Assembly: GCA_949130495.1 (NCBI GenBank)
Contig: OX422208.1
Span: 398,062,561 to 398,126,560 of the forward strand
Direction of reading: 5' to 3'
DNA length: 64,000 nt
From: Sambucus nigra
Taxonomy: Eukaryota > Streptophyta > Magnoliopsida > Dipsacales > Adoxaceae
Translations under genes and position numbers: made by a program
Notes under the pieces: generated by a model
Database searches by the model: none
Told to the model about the DNA's origin: nothing
What the model saw: the letters and a program-made list of their open reading frames with translations, nothing else
Shown here: piece after piece, positions 1 through 13,097 of the stretch
Numbering within the stretch: position 1 is the stretch's first letter
How the letters are laid out: each line of letters starts with the position of its first letter

Positions 1-2439
1 TGACCTAGACTCACTCCCTAACACCTCAAATACACAACAGAACCACTAATATAACCCTACAACATCCCTAACAATACGCTAAAAAACTAGAGAAATAATC
101 GAAAAATGAAAGCTTAAAAAGGAAGAAATAAATAGTAGAACACGGATAAAGAAAAGAAAAAAAATGGTTACATGAACAAGATGAAGATCTTGGGAGCATA
201 AGTAAGCCTAAAACTTGCCTGAAAATGATAGTTTGAAGAGAGAGAAAGAATGGGCGTTAATGGAGGTTATAATAAGAACTCAAGGTGGGAATGCTTTTGG
301 GAAGAAGAAATATAAAATGGATTTTGTTAGTATTTAAACGTGCTAATGATTACGCATGTTTCCACATGAAGGAATCATTAGGGTAAAAAGCCATAGGAAG
401 GCCTACAGCCGCCACTGCTTGCTCAACACGCCAACCTATGTGAACTGTGACAAGTTTCACATTCATCATGATTAGCTAACACCTATACCTGCGACATTAA
501 AAAGACTCCTTAAACCTCAGCCAAGTTGGTACACATCCTCATTGCAACGTACGACACTAGGGTCTCATCCTCATCAAGGGGTCAATCTATAGTACCCCTA
601 GCCTTCCACTCACACTAAAGACTAAGGGCTAGGGGTGATTAATATAAATAAATATGGTCTCGTCCTCAGACAAACCCCGCATGACTCAGTCAACCCAGTT
701 CAACATTCATTAGATGGATCTGTTCATCGGCCAACACAGTGTAGTCCACCCTCGATGGTCTCGGCCTCCAGGACCTCATACTCAACACTTCATAGTCATT
801 TAACAGAGCTCATTCCCCAGTCCCTTAACGGTATCGACCTCCAGGATCTCGTCTTGGCCTTGTACCACCCTGACAAGCCTAGACAATACTTTATTGCTAG
901 TGTTAGTCTAACTCAGCCTCATAGTTGCCTTCTTGGAGGAACACCTCTGTTAGTCTCGACTCGAATGGGACCGTAATATTCGACATCAGCACTTTAGATG
1001 GTACACATGACTTGTGCATTATCATTCCACGTACACCATACCGTTATAATAAGATCTCTCACCCACGTGAGAGATAACTACATCATCATGACATACTTGT
1101 GCCAAGGACCGGTGGCCAACTTTGGTTGGTTGCCTTATCTCATTCATGCCTTTTACATACTGGGGGTGCACTGTACACTCCCAGGACTATATAAGCCTTC
1201 TTCCTGTTCTTCTTCTTCTTCTTTTTATTCATTTATAAGGATTGAATATTGAAAGCCCTAGTTGAAACACTGTCCAAACGCACATTAGATAGGGAAAGCT
1301 TAAGAGTTGTATTTCCATAGCCATTACTGTCCAAACACACATTATAACCTTCCACAATGGAGTAGGCCTACTTGGATGAGCCACTAATATTCTATGACTT
1401 CTCCATGCTCTTATCCCCTTCTTATTATTCACTTTTCTTCTCATATATTACTCTATTGTTAGCCAAGCTAGAACTTGAACTGAACACAAAATTAAGTGGT
1501 GACCTAGAGCATAATTAGTGGTGGAAATAACCATGTAAATTAATAAGAATAAGGCTACAAGGGGTGCATATATATGTATGGGAACGAAAGTGATACCAAT
1601 ATCTCTTATTAAAATGGGAGTGACATATTAAAAATAAAAGGCACATATATACATAGAAAAAAGTGCCCCGTCTTTTTTAGACTTTTCTTTTAGAGAGAGA
1701 TGACTTTTATCTACTTGATGGTGAGTCCCTTGTCTGTACTGAAGTTGGAGTGGTGAGGGAAAGAGTTCCTTTTCCTTTTCTTAGTGACCGGGCAATAGAC
1801 TTTACATGTAGCTTTTGGAATCGGGGTGCCGTCTTATATTCCTAATAAGGTGTCATTTTGCGAAAAGTTCGTAGTGAGCCTGCCTTTTATGATCTGTGTC
1901 CGAGGATGAGGGGTGATTTGGGGGGATAGTGTTAGGTGTTTATTTTTTATGGGAGAGGGTTATAGGGGTAGGGTGTTTCCCTATTAAGGTTTTTACTGAT
2001 CGTTTCCTTCGTGGCATTAGCCTTTAGGTGTTATTTCTTAAATAAATCACTATGCGGAGTCTTCAAATGCCATCGAGCACTGTTTTATTACTTGACACTT
2101 AGTTTATTTAGACTAAACCAACTCTTTGGGAGGAAGGGAACAATGACCATAATTAGGGTTTTTCCATAAAATGATTTTTTTGGTGTTTATTTATACGGGG
2201 CTAAGGTGATATCTCGAGTTGCCCACGTATTTCCAATTTGAAGATAACAGGGTGTCCTTTTTGAATATTTGTGATAAAAATATAACAGAGAATCTTGTCT
2301 ATGGAGTTCCCTCAAATTGAAACATTGAGGGTCAAAGTATTTTAGCTAACTTCAAGAGAATGGTTAGTGGCTCGAGTGGGCTTTTTTATATAGGGCTAGG
2401 AATGTGTATGGGTTTTTATACTCTTCCCTAGCCGTTAGG
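1..2439. other. Unresolved decayed DNA with an LTR-promoter-like stretch
   Basis: No convincing protein-coding gene is visible. The short open frames here (for example 635-976 and 998-1252 on the plus strand) have no recognisable motif and look like chance frames. Around 1,150-1,230 there is a stretch ending in a TATA-like ctatataag followed by a pyrimidine-rich run, which is the usual look of a plant LTR U3/R junction in plus orientation. A short phrase beginning actgtccaaac occurs twice, near 1,268 and 1,327. The 3' LTR of the Ogre-like element to the right should lie in this interval, but I could not align it to the right-hand copy. Confidence 0.3.
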
Positions 2440-2657
2440 ATCGAGTTTTTTGTACTAAATTAGCCTTTTACTTTTTACCACTTACGAGTTAAAGGAAATA
2501 ATTTCTTTAATTAGTCAAGATTGAAGGGTTGGGAAAACATGACTCCGTCGAGATTAGTAAAGGTAGCTGTCCCGTCGAAGTTTATTTTAGTGAAGAGATA
2601 GATTCCTCCCTAGTTGGATGAAAATTTTCCTCTAATAGTTCGGGTCGATTTGAGATT

Positions 2658-3330
2658 TTATTTTAGGACTAGGTCTCCCTCGTGTATTTTTCCCTTATTG
2701 ACCTTATTATTAAATGCACAGGCGATACGTTGTAGGTAGACCAAATTATGATGAGCGGCCTTCAGTTTCCTCTCTTTGAGGAGAGCTAGTTCATTGTAAC
2801 GGACTTGGAACCAGTTAATTTTGGCCACGTGGATTTTATTCATAACCCGTAAGGACTATATCTTAAGTTTTATGGGTTGGACTTCCTCCATGCCATAAAC
2901 TAATAAGTAGAGGTGGGACCTATTGAGTTTCTCTTTGTAGTGTAATAGCCTGAGAGAGCATATGGGAGTTTGTTTAACTATTCAATGTAAGTCTCAGTCA
3001 TTACTGATGATGTTTTGACATTTTTGTTAGTGGATTTGACTACTTCATTAGTTTTTGGTCTCTATGGAGATGACTTATGCTAAGTAATCCCATATTCGTG
3101 TAGTAGGTTTGAAACCTCTTCCTTGAAGTGAGACTTGTTATCTGATACCAACTCGTGAATTAGATCTAAGCGGCATATGATGTTTTGATGTATAAATTTG
3201 GCCACTTTATTAGCATTTAGAAATTCATACGATTCCCCCTCAACCCATTTGGTGATATAGTCGATGGCGATTAAGATAAATTTATGTCATGTGGAGGCTT
3301 TAGGAGTTACCTTACCTATTATGTATATCC
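2658..3330 (-). pseudogene. Degenerate integrase of the Ogre-like element
   Basis: From 3,330 leftwards the minus strand reads an integrase core with IAIDYITKWVEGESYEF (first catalytic aspartate), then HELVSDNKSHFKEE (second catalytic aspartate region, usually TDNG). At 2,658-2,843 the C-terminal segment reads RYNELALLKERKLKAAHH, then AFNNKV and GDLVLK, which is the conserved end of plant gypsy integrases. The frames are broken between these parts, so no functional protein is made. Confidence 0.7.
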
Positions 3331-5049
3331 CCGAGGTGGAGAAAGTCTAAGGTGAAGTCATGCAGTAGAGTTCTCGCTGAGGTATATGATATCGTAAGGC
3401 ATATAGTTGACACTTGAGGTACCTCTTGATGTAATCATTCCAATCCTTTTAGATGGTAATCTAGTAGTAGGACTGTCGAAGGATTTTCCTGAAAAGGGTG
3501 TGTCCACTCATATGTGGGCCACATTCGCCACTATGGATTATATCCATGATCTCAATGGTATCATCCTCGGTGATCTACCCTAAATTTACTCCATCGAATC
3601 CAATTTTGTAAAGTTATCCCCCCAGAGATAATAAATTGGGTTTCTAATCATCTTGGGGTGAATTGATCACTTGGAGAAGCGTTGGGTGGGCAGTGGTTCT
3701 TGTGGAGAAAATTACATATGTCGTATTACCATATTGTGGGTCCTATTTTTATCTCCTCAATGGCATCAACCTCAAAGCAATAGGAATGGGTGATAAGGTT
3801 GGTCACAATAAATGTGATTTTGGTAGTTCCTTTCGGGTTATCTATCTTGGAAGCTAGGGTGGCAAGTACGTCTGTAAAATTATTTTTAGCTATTAGGAGG
3901 AAGTCAAATTAGAGATAGTTAAATCACGAAGTTACTTATCATAAATAGGAAGGGTATGGTTGCAATTTTTCATCTCGGATTTTCCATTTGCCTACTATCT
4001 GACTCATGACTATGCTGGAATCTCCATAGGATTTCTTGTCAATATTTCCAATTTCTAAGGTGATTTCGAGACTCGTGATAAAATCCTCGCACTTGGCCAT
4101 ATTTTTTATGAATTCATAGGTGAGTTTGATAGTAGTGGGGAGTCACTGTGAGTCGGGAGAGATAAGGATCATTCTGATGCCAAATCCCCTTTTATTAGAG
4201 GCCACATCGAAATAGGGTTACAAAGTTTCTCCATTATTTTGGGTGAAGATATCCTCGTTGGGTAATTCGACCTCATTTTGGTCTTCTTCATCTATCAGGG
4301 GTTGTCCTGCGAGCAAGTTCAAGATGGCTTATCCTTTGCTGACTTTTTACGTGACTTATGTGATCTCTAACTCGTATAGCATCAGTAGCCATTTGAATAT
4401 TTTGCTGGAGAGGTATGGATTCTCAAATAAGTATTTCAGTGGATCCATCTTAGAGATGAGTCGTATGATTAAAGACATCATGTAATGACGGAGCTTGCGA
4501 GTGATCCCATACGAGTGATACACAAGGGGTTTCTAAGGCATTGTATATGACCTCATAGGATACTAGCTTTTAATGACACGGTATATGGCGTATTCCTTTC
4601 AAGAACTCTCTACATATTGGGCTAACATAGCTCCGGTAGTCAGGTCGATTATAGTCGTGTAGAGCAAGAGAGGTTGTTCCGATTAGGAAGGTACTAACAC
4701 CGATGGGTGAGTGAGATACTCTTTTATCTTAAGAATGCTTATTGACACTAAGCATTCCATTATTTGGGTGAGTCTTTATTGAGTATTTGGAAGATGCATT
4801 CATAGATTATGGTAGACTGGTTGAAGGACCGGATTATGAACTGTGTTTATCCTAGGAATCCTTTAACCACTTTCTCTATTTTGGGTAGTGGCCTTTCCCG
4901 TATGGATTTTACCTTAGCGGGGTCTACCTAAATCCTATCCTTACTGATAATGAAGATGAAAACTTTCCCTTTAGTGACTCCGAAGACACATTATTGAGGA
5001 TTAAACTTCAATTTGAAGAGACATAACCTTTGGAAGAATTTCCTGAGTG

Positions 5050-5517
5050 TCGGAATATATATTTCTCAATCTTTAGATTTGATGATCATGTTGTCTACAT
5101 ATACCTCCACCTCCTTGTGTTAAGTTCATGTAGGATGGTTATGGTCTCTATTTGGTAAGTTTCATCGGCATTTTTTAGAACGAAAGGCATGATTGTATGA
5201 CAGTATGTCCCCCATGGGGTAATGAACCTGGTTTTCTCTTGGTGATCTGGGTGCATTTTTATCTGATTATGGCCAGTGAGTCCATCTACAAAAGAATTAA
5301 GAACATTACTGGTTATATTATTTACCAATAAGTCATTTTTTAGTAGAAGATAATCATCTTTAGGGCGGGCTCGATTAATATCACTATAATCTATGCATAT
5401 GTGGACTTTGTCACTGGCTTTAAATACAGATACGATGTTCGCTAACCAATTGAGATATTTTATTACTTGGATGAATCCAACACCGAGTTTTTTCTCTACT
5501 TCCTCTTTTAATTTCAA
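5050..5517 (-). pseudogene. Degenerate reverse transcriptase of the Ogre-like element
   Basis: An open stretch of 140 codons shows RT fingers and palm motifs in order: VHICIDYSDINRARPKDDY, then DGLTGHNQIKMHP, then TRFITPWGTYCHTIMPF and LKNADETYQ. Just past its end a frameshift moves the catalytic YVDD box into another frame, where it reads YVDN with one catalytic aspartate replaced. The domain is recognisably Ty3/gypsy of the Ogre/Tat branch and is inactive. RNase H would follow to the left (4.0-5.0 kb), but I could not read it confidently. Confidence 0.8.
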
Positions 5518-7304
5518 AGATCATTCAGTAATCAGCTTGCAAAGTCTTTTCTTTATGGATTTTGTGTCAGGGAGAGTGAGTATTTCATTCATGATGATAG
5601 TTGGGTCGATGTCAGGAATATCAACATAAGACCAAGCAAATACATCAATGGAGCTGAATAGAAGATCTATGAGCTCCTTTTGTTTTTTTATCATCTAGGG
5701 AGTACCCAATTTATAACTGTTTACGATTTTTAAGAGTGCCCAACTATATGGTTATTGCGTCATCGTCATTAGGAGACATATGTATAGTTTGACTTTGGTC
5801 AACTTTTTGTAAGTGTTTTAAGTATTTTAGATTCGCATAGTTATTATTATTAAGTTTGAGTTATAATCCATAACTGGATTCATAATCATAATATATAGCA
5901 CATGAAAGCAAATACTGGAAATCACTATTTATTATGACATCAAAGGGAGGGAGGAAAACAATAATAATAGCAGAAAAATTTTGTTTTATAGAGGGATATA
6001 TTCGGAAAGGGGATAGGGGGCCTCTTTTACTAACAGGATAGACTTAAAGGGCCTCTAAATGCATAGGGATGTATTTAACAGAATTCCAGTTGTTAAACAC
6101 TAAACTTCTCATAATGTTGGTGATGAGGTGGGTCGGATTCTACCGAGTGACCTTTGGAATGGTCTTCGAAGGATCTAGGACCTTGGAATAAATTACATTT
6201 TGGGGTAGGTAGTGTTCCTTGAGTCGTTCTATTTCCCGTCAAAGTTTGCAGTGGAATCCTTTGTTGGTCCAACCACAGGGTCAGTGTGAGGGAGTGATTT
6301 GGAGTGGAATTGCAGTAAAATCTAGTGGCTTTATTTATTCCACTAATAGTCCCAAGAGGGCTAGTAGGTCTTATCCTGAGGCTTGACCGAAGGGAGTGTC
6401 TGGTATAGTGGGGCTATTGAGTCTACTCGGAGGTAGAGATTGAGTTTATGGATTCTAGGTAATCGTGCCTTTCTGTAATGATACCTTGGGTGGCCGAAGC
6501 GTTGTACCATTCGTGGAAATGCTTTATAGGGTTAGATCTAAGTATCCTAATATTGCAATCGGGACAACTTGATCATGAATTATCATAGGTAATCCCCATT
6601 CAGGTTCTAGTTTTGAGACATTCTTTTTTTTCCTCGATGACCCATGATGTGTTTAGTTCATTCTGACTAAACTTGTGGATCTTCTTGGAATCCATGTATA
6701 TCCCTTACTAGTAGAGGATCTATATCCCTATCTATAAGGATTATTTTATTTAATCCCATCACGGTGCGAGGAGTCTGTGATACTAAGAGTCTTCTACTTA
6801 GAGATAGAAATGATCATTCCACCCTTGATTGGGTCTTTGGGATTGGGGATGTAGTTTTTTTGTTAGGGGTACGCCAAAGACTGGATTTTTCCTTATGTTT
6901 GGTGTCATTAATGGCTTCAAGGGTTTCCTATTAATTTTTACCGAGTCTAAATCCAAGAATGCATCTAATTTTATGGATGATTTGGGGGATACTTTATGAA
7001 TAACTAACTCCTCTTTTATCATATAAGCAAGTGGGACGACTCGAAACTCGCTAATTCAGATGTCACTACTAATGTGGTGGGTGTCTAAGAGGGGAATGGT
7101 ACAAGTGTTAGAATCTATGGACTAGCCATAATCCCATGGACTGTGATGACCTCTATAGCCAATGGAAACCTCATTTTTATGTGTAATGATGAGAGTAATA
7201 CCCCCATAGGGTGTATCCAGGCTCAACTGAGCAAGAGGTTAAAGCTAGTTGGGATGTCAAGTACTTGAAACTCCAAATCAAACTTGATAGTACTTATTAT
7301 GATG

Positions 7305-7455
7305 GTGAGGATGATGTCTCTTAGGACTTCCCGATGAGTCATCATATGATTTGATGGTCATAGAGGATGGTGTAAATTCTGATGTGGTGTATCCTAGATC
7401 GGTGGAAGTATGAAAGGGGCATACATTGATGGTGGACCTATTGTCTATCAGAACT
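7305..7455 (-). pseudogene. Degenerate aspartic protease of the Ogre-like element
   Basis: On the minus strand the wording VLIDNRSTINVCP followed by TDLGYTTSEFTPSSMTIKSYD is the Ogre-type retroviral-like protease core. The usual active-site D-[NGS]-G is here D-N-R, so the catalytic glycine is lost even where the frame is open. The live enzyme would cut the gag-pol polyprotein. It lies between gag and RT, as in Ty3/gypsy elements. Confidence 0.65.
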
Positions 7456-10400
7456 AGGGGAAAAATCCATTTTCAGGCCTCGACAGTTATATGAAGTGTA
7501 AATTGGTGATTACAGTCTTACATGGGGAGGTCCTCATCACAGAAGATGATGTTTCGCTTCATAGTGATGGATCCGATGGTAGCTGATATCTTAGTCGGAA
7601 TCATGTTTGTAGGTATAGAAGATGGATAAGGGTGACTCTATGCTCTCGAGAGGTAGATAATATCTCCCAATGGTAATGTTAGGTGATATCCAACGGAGTT
7701 TCTCCTAGATCTTGTTATTTTCTCGAGAAGGAAGTGTGACAGCTTTTTCAGGGGCCTTCTTTTTGTTAAATGGGTTCAAAGGATTGGATAGTCGACCTAA
7801 CTTAGTGAGTAAGTTGACCTTTTTATATGGAGAGAGTGTGGATTCTACCCGGATATCATGTCTAGCTTTATTTAAACGATGTAGAAGGTTATCCAAGGAT
7901 GTAGGGCTGGCGATAGGCAGTGTAGGATTTGGGGCCATCAGTTTGATCTAATCCAGAACATGGGCTAGTTCTGGGCTTTTAGGAGCCTAATTTTGACTTT
8001 TGAAGGGAGATTATGGCTACGTCCGATTTCTGGGTGGGTATTTCCTCTATCGTAGCTTGGACTTATTCGTCTATCGGGTTCGAAGTATTTGAGGATGATT
8101 TCATAAATAAAGATGATCCCAGCCAGATATCATTATCAGAGACATTCTTTAATGATCTTCCTTTTCCAATAAGGTTTCTGGTACTTCTAGGTTCATCTTT
8201 TTCATAATGTTGACGACCTCATAAAAGATGCCTTTGTAGTAGTATCGGTACTCGGCATATTTTGGCCCTCAGGGTGAGATCTCTTGGAGAAATCTGGCGT
8301 GGGCGAGTGCAGACACTACATACTGCAGGCTGTCTAATTTTCCATATGTGTGATCATGTGGATCAGGGTTGACTAGTTCTATCTCGATAGTATCTGAGTA
8401 CCTTTGGGAAGGGGAGCCTTCTGTTGGAGGACGGACTCAGTGGGTCATGTAGGTAAGTGTAAGCGGCAACTAGGTAAGTGTCCCCGTGGTTTTGTCTTAC
8501 ATCGATGTAGTGGTGCATCTAGGGCAACACTACAAGTACGAAGAGGTTAAAAGCTACCTGTAAAACGATCAGGTTGGGCTCAATGTAATGATCAATGAGA
8601 TCTTCTATAGGTTAATTGTCTTCTAGAGGAGGAGTATCAATCTTTACAGCCCCACATATGGTATTATGTATCTCCATGGTAAATCATCATATTTTGTAAG
8701 TTGGATGATTTGGTATATGTCGACATTAGTGTGCCTTAATTCCCATTGTTATTAAAAAACTAGAGTGGTGGACCCTCGTATGAGAGACTTGGTTGTAAAT
8801 TGATCGTAGTATAGCCTCACTTTTTTATACAGTAGTTCCAGTGTTCATGCTACTCAAGATGGTTAATCTCTTATGTTGTAGCTCTATATCCAATCCCGAA
8901 CTTGTAATCTGAGATGCTGGGAATTCGAAGGACATGGGTCCTTTATCGTGAAGTTCAAGTCCTTTTCTTAGGGAATAGTCCCATTATGTCATCATTTCCC
9001 AGATTTGGAGATTGAAGACATATTCATCTCCGCATCCTGGTCATGTGTTACCCTCGATGATCAAGAGATGGTCAAAGTATTCAATAATGCCCTGTTTTAG
9101 TAGGTGGGTGTAGTAGACATGGTCAAGCTTAGAGCCTGCAGATCTTGGAGTAGGCACTGGTTTGCAAAGATGATGTTCCTTATTATGGGACTTAGCCCAG
9201 GCTTTAAACCTATCAGTTGAGAATGATCTATGTCACCTTCAGTGTTTGTTCTTATTATGCGAATGGTACTTGGGGGAAGAATTGTGTCTGGGGTCCTCGT
9301 TGAGGGAATCGGGTGGTTACTCCATTATTCTAATCATAATCAACTTAGAATAGTATCTGGGTGACATAACCTTTTGGTTTTCACATAGTAGGTTCTATCT
9401 TTACTTCTGGAGGCTTGGGTGTGTTACGAACTCGATTAGACCATGGTTGACCCTTTGATTGGCTTCTCAGTCAACATAAATTTGGGCAATGTGGACCCTC
9501 CACCTTTCTTCCTCTTCATGTAGTACCTGATGATGAAACTGATACTTCTAGGCGATGTTATCATTGGCTCTGATATGTTAGTAACATTCACTCAATTGCA
9601 ATGTCAACTAGTAGATGTATCACTATTACTATCTCCTAGGGATTTGACCGAGAATGTGCCTGAATTAGCGTGTGAGTGGGTACCATTGTCAATTTTGAAA
9701 TTCGTGAGGGTGAACAGTTTTTCCTCAAGGTTGGATCCTCCCCATCTGAAGGATTGGATTGGTATAATGAAGGAAATATGCCCTATGGCTTAGAGAGCTT
9801 CATCGTACATCTCCTCCCATTTGACTAAGTGATTTGTTTCTTCTGAAAAGGGAGGGACGAGTCGTAGTTATTTTGAGAGCATTAATTATGTGACTATAAT
9901 AAGTTCGGGCTACAGTGGTTAATTTTTAGGAATTGTATGGCTATGATGATAGATTTCATATGGTCAATTGTGGTATTAGTTCTACTGATGAGTTTCAGGG
10001 ATGGCGATGGTGCGCCTAGAGGGGTGGGTTTTTGGAATTAAGATATTTCCTTCATCCACGATTTGTGATGAATGGAGATTACCAAAGTGGAGGGGTATGT
10101 GTTAGGGACGACACTACTTACATGAAGTTTGTGACGGGTTTGGGATGATATAGTAGGGTTTGTTGGTGACATTTGTCTTTAGCGGGATCAGACTCTCAGC
10201 ATCAATGAAATCTTGGATGGAAATATTAAAGCCCAAAAGTTATCGATGATATGATCGGGTCCTTAATGGAACTCACAAAGGGAGTCAGCCCACTAGTTCT
10301 TATTTGGGAATGCATGGGTGGTCTAGAGTTGAAAGTCCTAAGAGACCATCCATTTTAGGGTGACGTATACTCACCTTAGGGGATCCTAAATATCTATGAA

Positions 10401-10589
10401 TTATATGGGCTAGGCTCTAAACTCTTTAGGATGGGTCACCACTTGATAGTTTCTAGTAAGGGGTCATTATTAGAAAGGTGCAGCGAGAGCTTCTATAGCA
10501 GGGAAAGTGTTGTCAAACAGGTATGATTCAGATTCTGAACTGACCACGAGGGTAGTGATGTGAGATGTGGAAGCTCCAGGTGAGTTCTT

Positions 10590-11130
10590 ATTCGTGGATA
10601 ATTAACTTGCCTCTCGGCGAGGTTCCTCGGTAGATTTGGTAGATTTGGATGCCTAACATTCTTTGATCTTGCACCATATGTGGTTGAATTCTTTGAAATT
10701 TGGCGTCCAGGTGAGCCCCAGTTCATTTTGTACCTCTTTTTGGAGGTTCCTAATCATGATCTCTACCTAATAATTTTCCATGGGCGATTGACCATTTGAC
10801 CATCTTTCTATCTCCAGTGAGTGATGAAAGTGCCAACTGTCTCCCTTACCTCATGCTTTAACATTTCTAAACCTTTACGGGTAACACCTAGTTCTTCATT
10901 CTATTCATACTATTTTAAGAAATCACGACATACATCGTCCCATATTTTATCGGTCCCCTCACATTTCAGCCCCATATAACAGGTAAGGGCTCCTCCAGAA
11001 AAAGTGGAGGAGACATTCTCTCTGTGACTGCTAGGCCTATGTTTCGAGCCTACATATAAAGGTGGTAGTTGGACAAGTGGGCGGTTGGGGAGCCCAATAC
11101 TTTATAGGTTTTAAAGAGTGGAATCTTGAA
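10590..11130 (-). pseudogene. Degenerate gag of the Ogre-like element
   Basis: Reading the minus strand from about 11,130 leftwards gives a broken gag capsid domain. The best-preserved stretch is around 10,850-11,000, containing the words IWDDVCRDFLK and then GLEMLKHEVRETVGTFITHWR. These match the plant gypsy gag pattern of a W..L...F segment followed by ESF..Y..RW. The frame is interrupted by several stops. In a live element this protein would form the virus-like particle. There is no zinc knuckle that I can identify, and the N-terminal part cannot be delimited. Confidence 0.65.
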
Positions 11131-12619
11131 TTTTTTTGGCAGTCGGGTTTAAGGATAGAGAGACATCTTCTTGATGTTAGTGATATTATCAGTAGTTCGT
11201 ATCTTGTTGATGGCTTCTTGAAGGAGATGTGATTTATAATAAACCTCCATTATCTCCTCATTTGGAGGTAGAAGAACAATTTCATTAGCTAGTGGAAGAG
11301 CTATAGATTCGGTTCACGAGGAACCTTGAAAGGTGGTGTGTGGATACTCGGGGTACTGGTAGTAAGATTCAAAGTATCCATGTGGGGAATATGGTACTTG
11401 GAAGTCAGGGGATGTGATGTTAGTAGGGGGATCCGATGATGGTGAATCCTAGGGATTAGTGGATACTATCTAGATAGACACCGTAGGTGGTGATTTGGTG
11501 TTGAGGATGGGTGAGGAAGTATGTTATCTCCTGTTCCAATCATATAAGTTACCTCCTGAAGGCGAATTTGTGTTAGTCCTAGTGACCCGGTCCAAGACTG
11601 TATAGTATTCTGAGAGGTGGTGATGTTCCCATGCTATCTAAAAAAGAGGTCCATTATGGTTGGAACCTCATCCTCTTCGATAGACATGGAGCATACTGTG
11701 GAGCAGAATTGATAGTCATGGATGGGTAACTCACTATTGAAAACTAATCGTCTGTACGAATCGTGACCTCGAGTTTTCAAGGAAAAAAGTCAGTGTGATA
11801 TCTCTGTTGATGATAGCAACTGCATAAAAAGTTGGGGCTTTTCCACTCAAGGTTTTATGGACAAAAGGACGGATAAAAGTACAATACATAGGGGGGAGGG
11901 ATTAACATGTGTATGATGTTTTTATGCAACTATTTTATTGATATTTAACCGTATACAAATGGTATTTTACTTTCTTTTTTTTTGTTTGGTAGTATCTTCT
12001 GAGGGAAAGAATTGAACAGAGTCCCATTGGATTCGGGTAAATAGGGTTGAGCTCTCCTTTTTCATGAAAAGAGAGAGGAAGTAATAGACTATTGTCTACT
12101 ATTTTCTTAAAATAAAATGTGGGTAAGGGAATTGAATGTGAGGGAAATATATTTTGGCAATAACTTGCGGATGCATACTGTTTATCTTCCACTTAAAAAT
12201 GGGAAGACATTCATCTTGGAATCTGAGGAATTTTGGAATAGCCTCAGACCCTTTGAATCTGTTTTTAAATTTTTTTTGTCAAAGCATATGGACCGTAAGT
12301 ATTTGTTCCTTTTTGTGCAATAGAGTGTGTTTCAATAGCTTTTTTCTTTATGCAAAAGGGCGATGTGACTTAATGATTGGTGCATCGCTTTTTATTTCCA
12401 TGAATCATGATATATTGGCCTACTTGGACTGAAAAACCTTTAAGGTACATTCAAAACTACTTTACCCTAGTACTAAGTAACTATGAAAGCCTATTCGATA
12501 TACCACATTATTGAACAATCATCAAACGTTCCCCGTTACTGAGACTTTGGGATCAAAAGAAAAGTTGCTCGATGTACAAGATAGGTGCGAGAAAAGAGTG
12601 AAAAACCATAGGCGACTAG

Positions 12620-12770
12620 GCTTTTGCAAAAGTGACTTTTTAGAAGTACGAACTTCACTTGAGGAAGCAATTTTTCTAAAGAACTAACTTCCCTTGGGGA
12701 GAAGTGACTTTTCTAAAATACGAACCTCTTTTCATGTGAAATAACGTTTCTAACGTACAAACATTCTCTT
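12620..12770. repeat. Short degenerate tandem motif (aagtgacttttct...)
   Basis: A motif of about 45-50 bp, with core aagtgacttttct followed by acgaac and a c/t-rich tail, recurs about three to four times here (for example near 12,640, 12,700 and 12,745). A further diverged copy lies near 15,701-15,729. It has no coding potential. It sits just inside the Ogre-like element's 5' end and may be part of its leader. Confidence 0.4.
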
Positions 12771-13076
12771 GGCTAATCGCTTTTGGATCTCATGAGTATA
12801 AGGTTTAAACGATATGAAAATAAATACTATACAGTGTGTGACGCAAATAATTAATCTTTATTTTTTCATACCTTGATGTTTTTAATCGTGAGGTCCTTCA
12901 CACGTACCTATATATTTTGAAAAATATTCAATGTTGTACATGAGGACCTAAGCACGTAACTCGAAAGCTAAGGTTATTAAATAGTTCTAAGAATTGCGTA
13001 AACACGTCATTCAGGGGAGCGGTATTAAGAATATTAGGAAGTAAGCATAAAGATTGCATATTTCTCTTGATTTATC

Positions 13077-13097
13077 CCTAACGGAGTCGTCGATGTG
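13077..13097 (-). other. Degenerate primer-binding site of the Ogre-like element
   Basis: The plus strand reads ccctaacggagtcgtcgatg. Its complement resembles the Ogre primer-binding site, which starts TGGCGACTCC and is complementary to the 3' end of tRNA-Arg. The CGACTCC core is kept and the flanks have decayed. It lies on the expected side of gag and marks the end of the 5' LTR for the minus-strand element. Confidence 0.5.

Larger units (their letters stand above)
2440..13097 (-). mobile_element. Ogre/Tat-type Ty3/gypsy retrotransposon remnant
   Basis: This is an old minus-strand element read from right to left: a degenerate primer-binding site near 13,080, a gag remnant near 11 kb, protease near 7.4 kb, reverse transcriptase near 5.3 kb, integrase core near 3.2 kb and integrase C-terminal region near 2.7 kb. 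That order is the gypsy order (integrase last). The RT wording (GTYCHTIMPFVLKNADETYQ), the protease and the integrase phrase DYITKWVE agree with the Ogre/Tat branch. Every domain carries stops and frameshifts, so no intact protein remains. About 3 kb lies between gag and protease, which is more than expected, so an internal insertion is possible. The element's left end was not found. Confidence 0.8.

Noticed and set aside
635..1252. Two consecutive plus-strand frames of 113 and 84 codons
   Set aside because: There is no recognisable motif, no shared frame and a decayed repeat context, so chance frames are likely.
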